DNA of 51,067 bases, taken from the NCBI GenBank assembly GCA_001724265.1, contig MEDY01000210.1, forward strand, positions 1-51,067, read 5' to 3'. Position 1 is the first letter of the stretch. Each line of letters begins with the position of its first letter. Below are positions 50,501 to 51,067 of the stretch, in pieces. Source of the DNA: Rhizaria sp. SCN 62-66. Taxonomy: Eukaryota > Rhizaria, unplaced. The notes under the pieces are model-generated. The model saw only the letters and a list, made by a program, of their open reading frames with translations. It was not told the DNA's origin and searched no databases. The position numbers and the translations under genes are program-made.

Positions 50501-51067
50501 CGGGCAGCTACGAGGACATGATGACGGGCCTCAAGAGCAGTAAGGCGCTGCGCAAGATGACCACGCGCTCGCTCGACGCCAGCATTGTCGCCATGGCCGC
50601 CGCCGCTGCCGCTGGACTCACTGAGGACGACTTTAACGGACCCCCCGCCGCCGCCGCTGCTGCTCCTGTTCCTGCTCCTGCTCCTGCGCCTGCGCCTGTG
50701 GCTGTGCCTGTAGCTGCGCCCCCCGCGCCCCCCGCGCCTCCCGCGCCCCCCGCGCCTCCCGCGCCCCCCGCGCCCCCCGCGCCCCCCGCTCCTGCTGCTC
50801 CGGCCGCGCCCCCCGCCCCTGCCGTTGCTTCTTCCGCTCCTGCGGCCCCTGCGGCACCCCCCGCGCCCGCCGTTGCCCCCGCGGCGCCGCCCGCGCCCCC
50901 CGCGCCTGCCGCGCCCGCTGCGCCTGCTGCTGCCCCGGCCGCGCCCCCCGCGCTGCCCGCCGGCTACACCGCCCCCGCGGCCCCCGCTGGGCCGCCCGCG
51001 CTCCCCGCCTCTGCGGAGCCTTCGAGCCCCGCGGTGGCCGAGGCCGGCGCAGGCGACGCAGGCAGCG
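47575..51067 (+). CDS. CARMIL: CARMIL-family actin regulator (LRRC16), 3' end beyond the window
   Basis: Exons 47575-48579, 48692-49164 and 49299 onward give at least 1,082 residues, still open at the window end. CARMIL proteins link capping protein, Arp2/3 and myosin I at the leading edge. Residues about 45-175 form the N-terminal PH-like domain (EVYYKGWADIEYVDKKLKPRL). A long leucine-rich-repeat domain follows (about 215-750), with LRR units such as ILDLSDNPLGSKG, MLDLSGNRV and YLDLSDTGLGHEG. The C-terminal part is Ala/Pro-rich with two RS-[KQ]-RMSV motifs and polyproline tracts that could bind profilin or SH3 domains. A capping-protein interaction motif is not visible and may lie beyond the end. 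The ATG at 47575 has a favourable ACC context. Confidence 0.88.
48580..48691 (+). other. CARMIL intron 1
   Basis: This 112-nt intron runs from GTACGT to CGTAG in phase 0 and sits inside the leucine-rich repeats. Removing it joins ALGATLA to KGGQKLDHLIISKNDIG. Confidence 0.92.
49165..49298 (+). other. CARMIL intron 2
   Basis: This 134-nt intron runs from GTACGT to TTCACAG in phase 2. Removing it joins PLTQLVARS to QFLSCLSISACRID and keeps the repeat pattern. Confidence 0.92.
50716..50787 (+). repeat. 9-bp minisatellite, 8 units
   Basis: Eight units of GCGCCCCCC or GCGCCTCCC encode Ala-Pro-Pro repeats in the CARMIL tail. Exact copy number is prone to sequencing and assembly error. Confidence 0.9.

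Overview
The window is nuclear DNA of a protist that builds motile cilia. It has spliceosomal introns, large GC-rich single-exon genes rich in homopeptides (Ala, Ser, Asn, Gln, Asp), and AT-rich intergenic DNA. Two neighbouring genes encode axonemal or dynein-assembly proteins (DRC1 and a DNAAF5-like HEAT protein). CARMIL and a short-chain L-threonine 3-dehydrogenase point to a heterotroph. I cannot name the species.

Layout, left to right. An acidic low-complexity protein (minus, 319-1341) is divergent from a secreted S28-like protein (plus, 1816-3420). Three minus-strand genes follow: DNAAF5-like (3686-8383), DRC1 (8815-11355) and a very large WW-domain protein with F-x-P motifs (12714-19079). 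An 800-bp divergent promoter region leads to a giant EF-hand protein (plus, 19880-28702), whose frame is broken once by an in-frame TAG that a putative 108-nt intron would remove. Then come a second S28-like secreted protein with one intron (29111-30965), a 1,907-residue polyQ-rich single-pass membrane protein whose C-terminal side carries eight C-x4-C motifs (32240-37963), mitochondrial threonine dehydrogenase (39246-40607), a convergent LYR-motif protein (minus, 41477-42162), an unrecognised large protein with no usable ATG (42706-46653), and CARMIL (47575 to the window end, incomplete).

Functional threads. DRC1 and the DNAAF5-like gene form a tandem ciliary pair, which makes the adjacent WW and EF-hand giants candidate ciliary proteins by context only. 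Threonine dehydrogenase and the LYR protein are both expected in mitochondria. The two S28-like proteins are paralogues about 26 kb apart, and both appear to have lost the catalytic serine. 

Five introns are well supported. Four start GTACG and one GTCCG, so the donor consensus here looks like GTACGT. Eleven terminal stop codons can be assigned: six TAA, five TGA, no TAG. In-frame TAG nevertheless occurs in two long open frames, which is worth testing. Several intergenic regions just 3' of genes carry perfect or near-perfect palindromes (notably 12675-12696, 46713-46730, 31338-31357 and 40979-41015). I saw no tRNA, rRNA, transposon, CRISPR array or viral gene.
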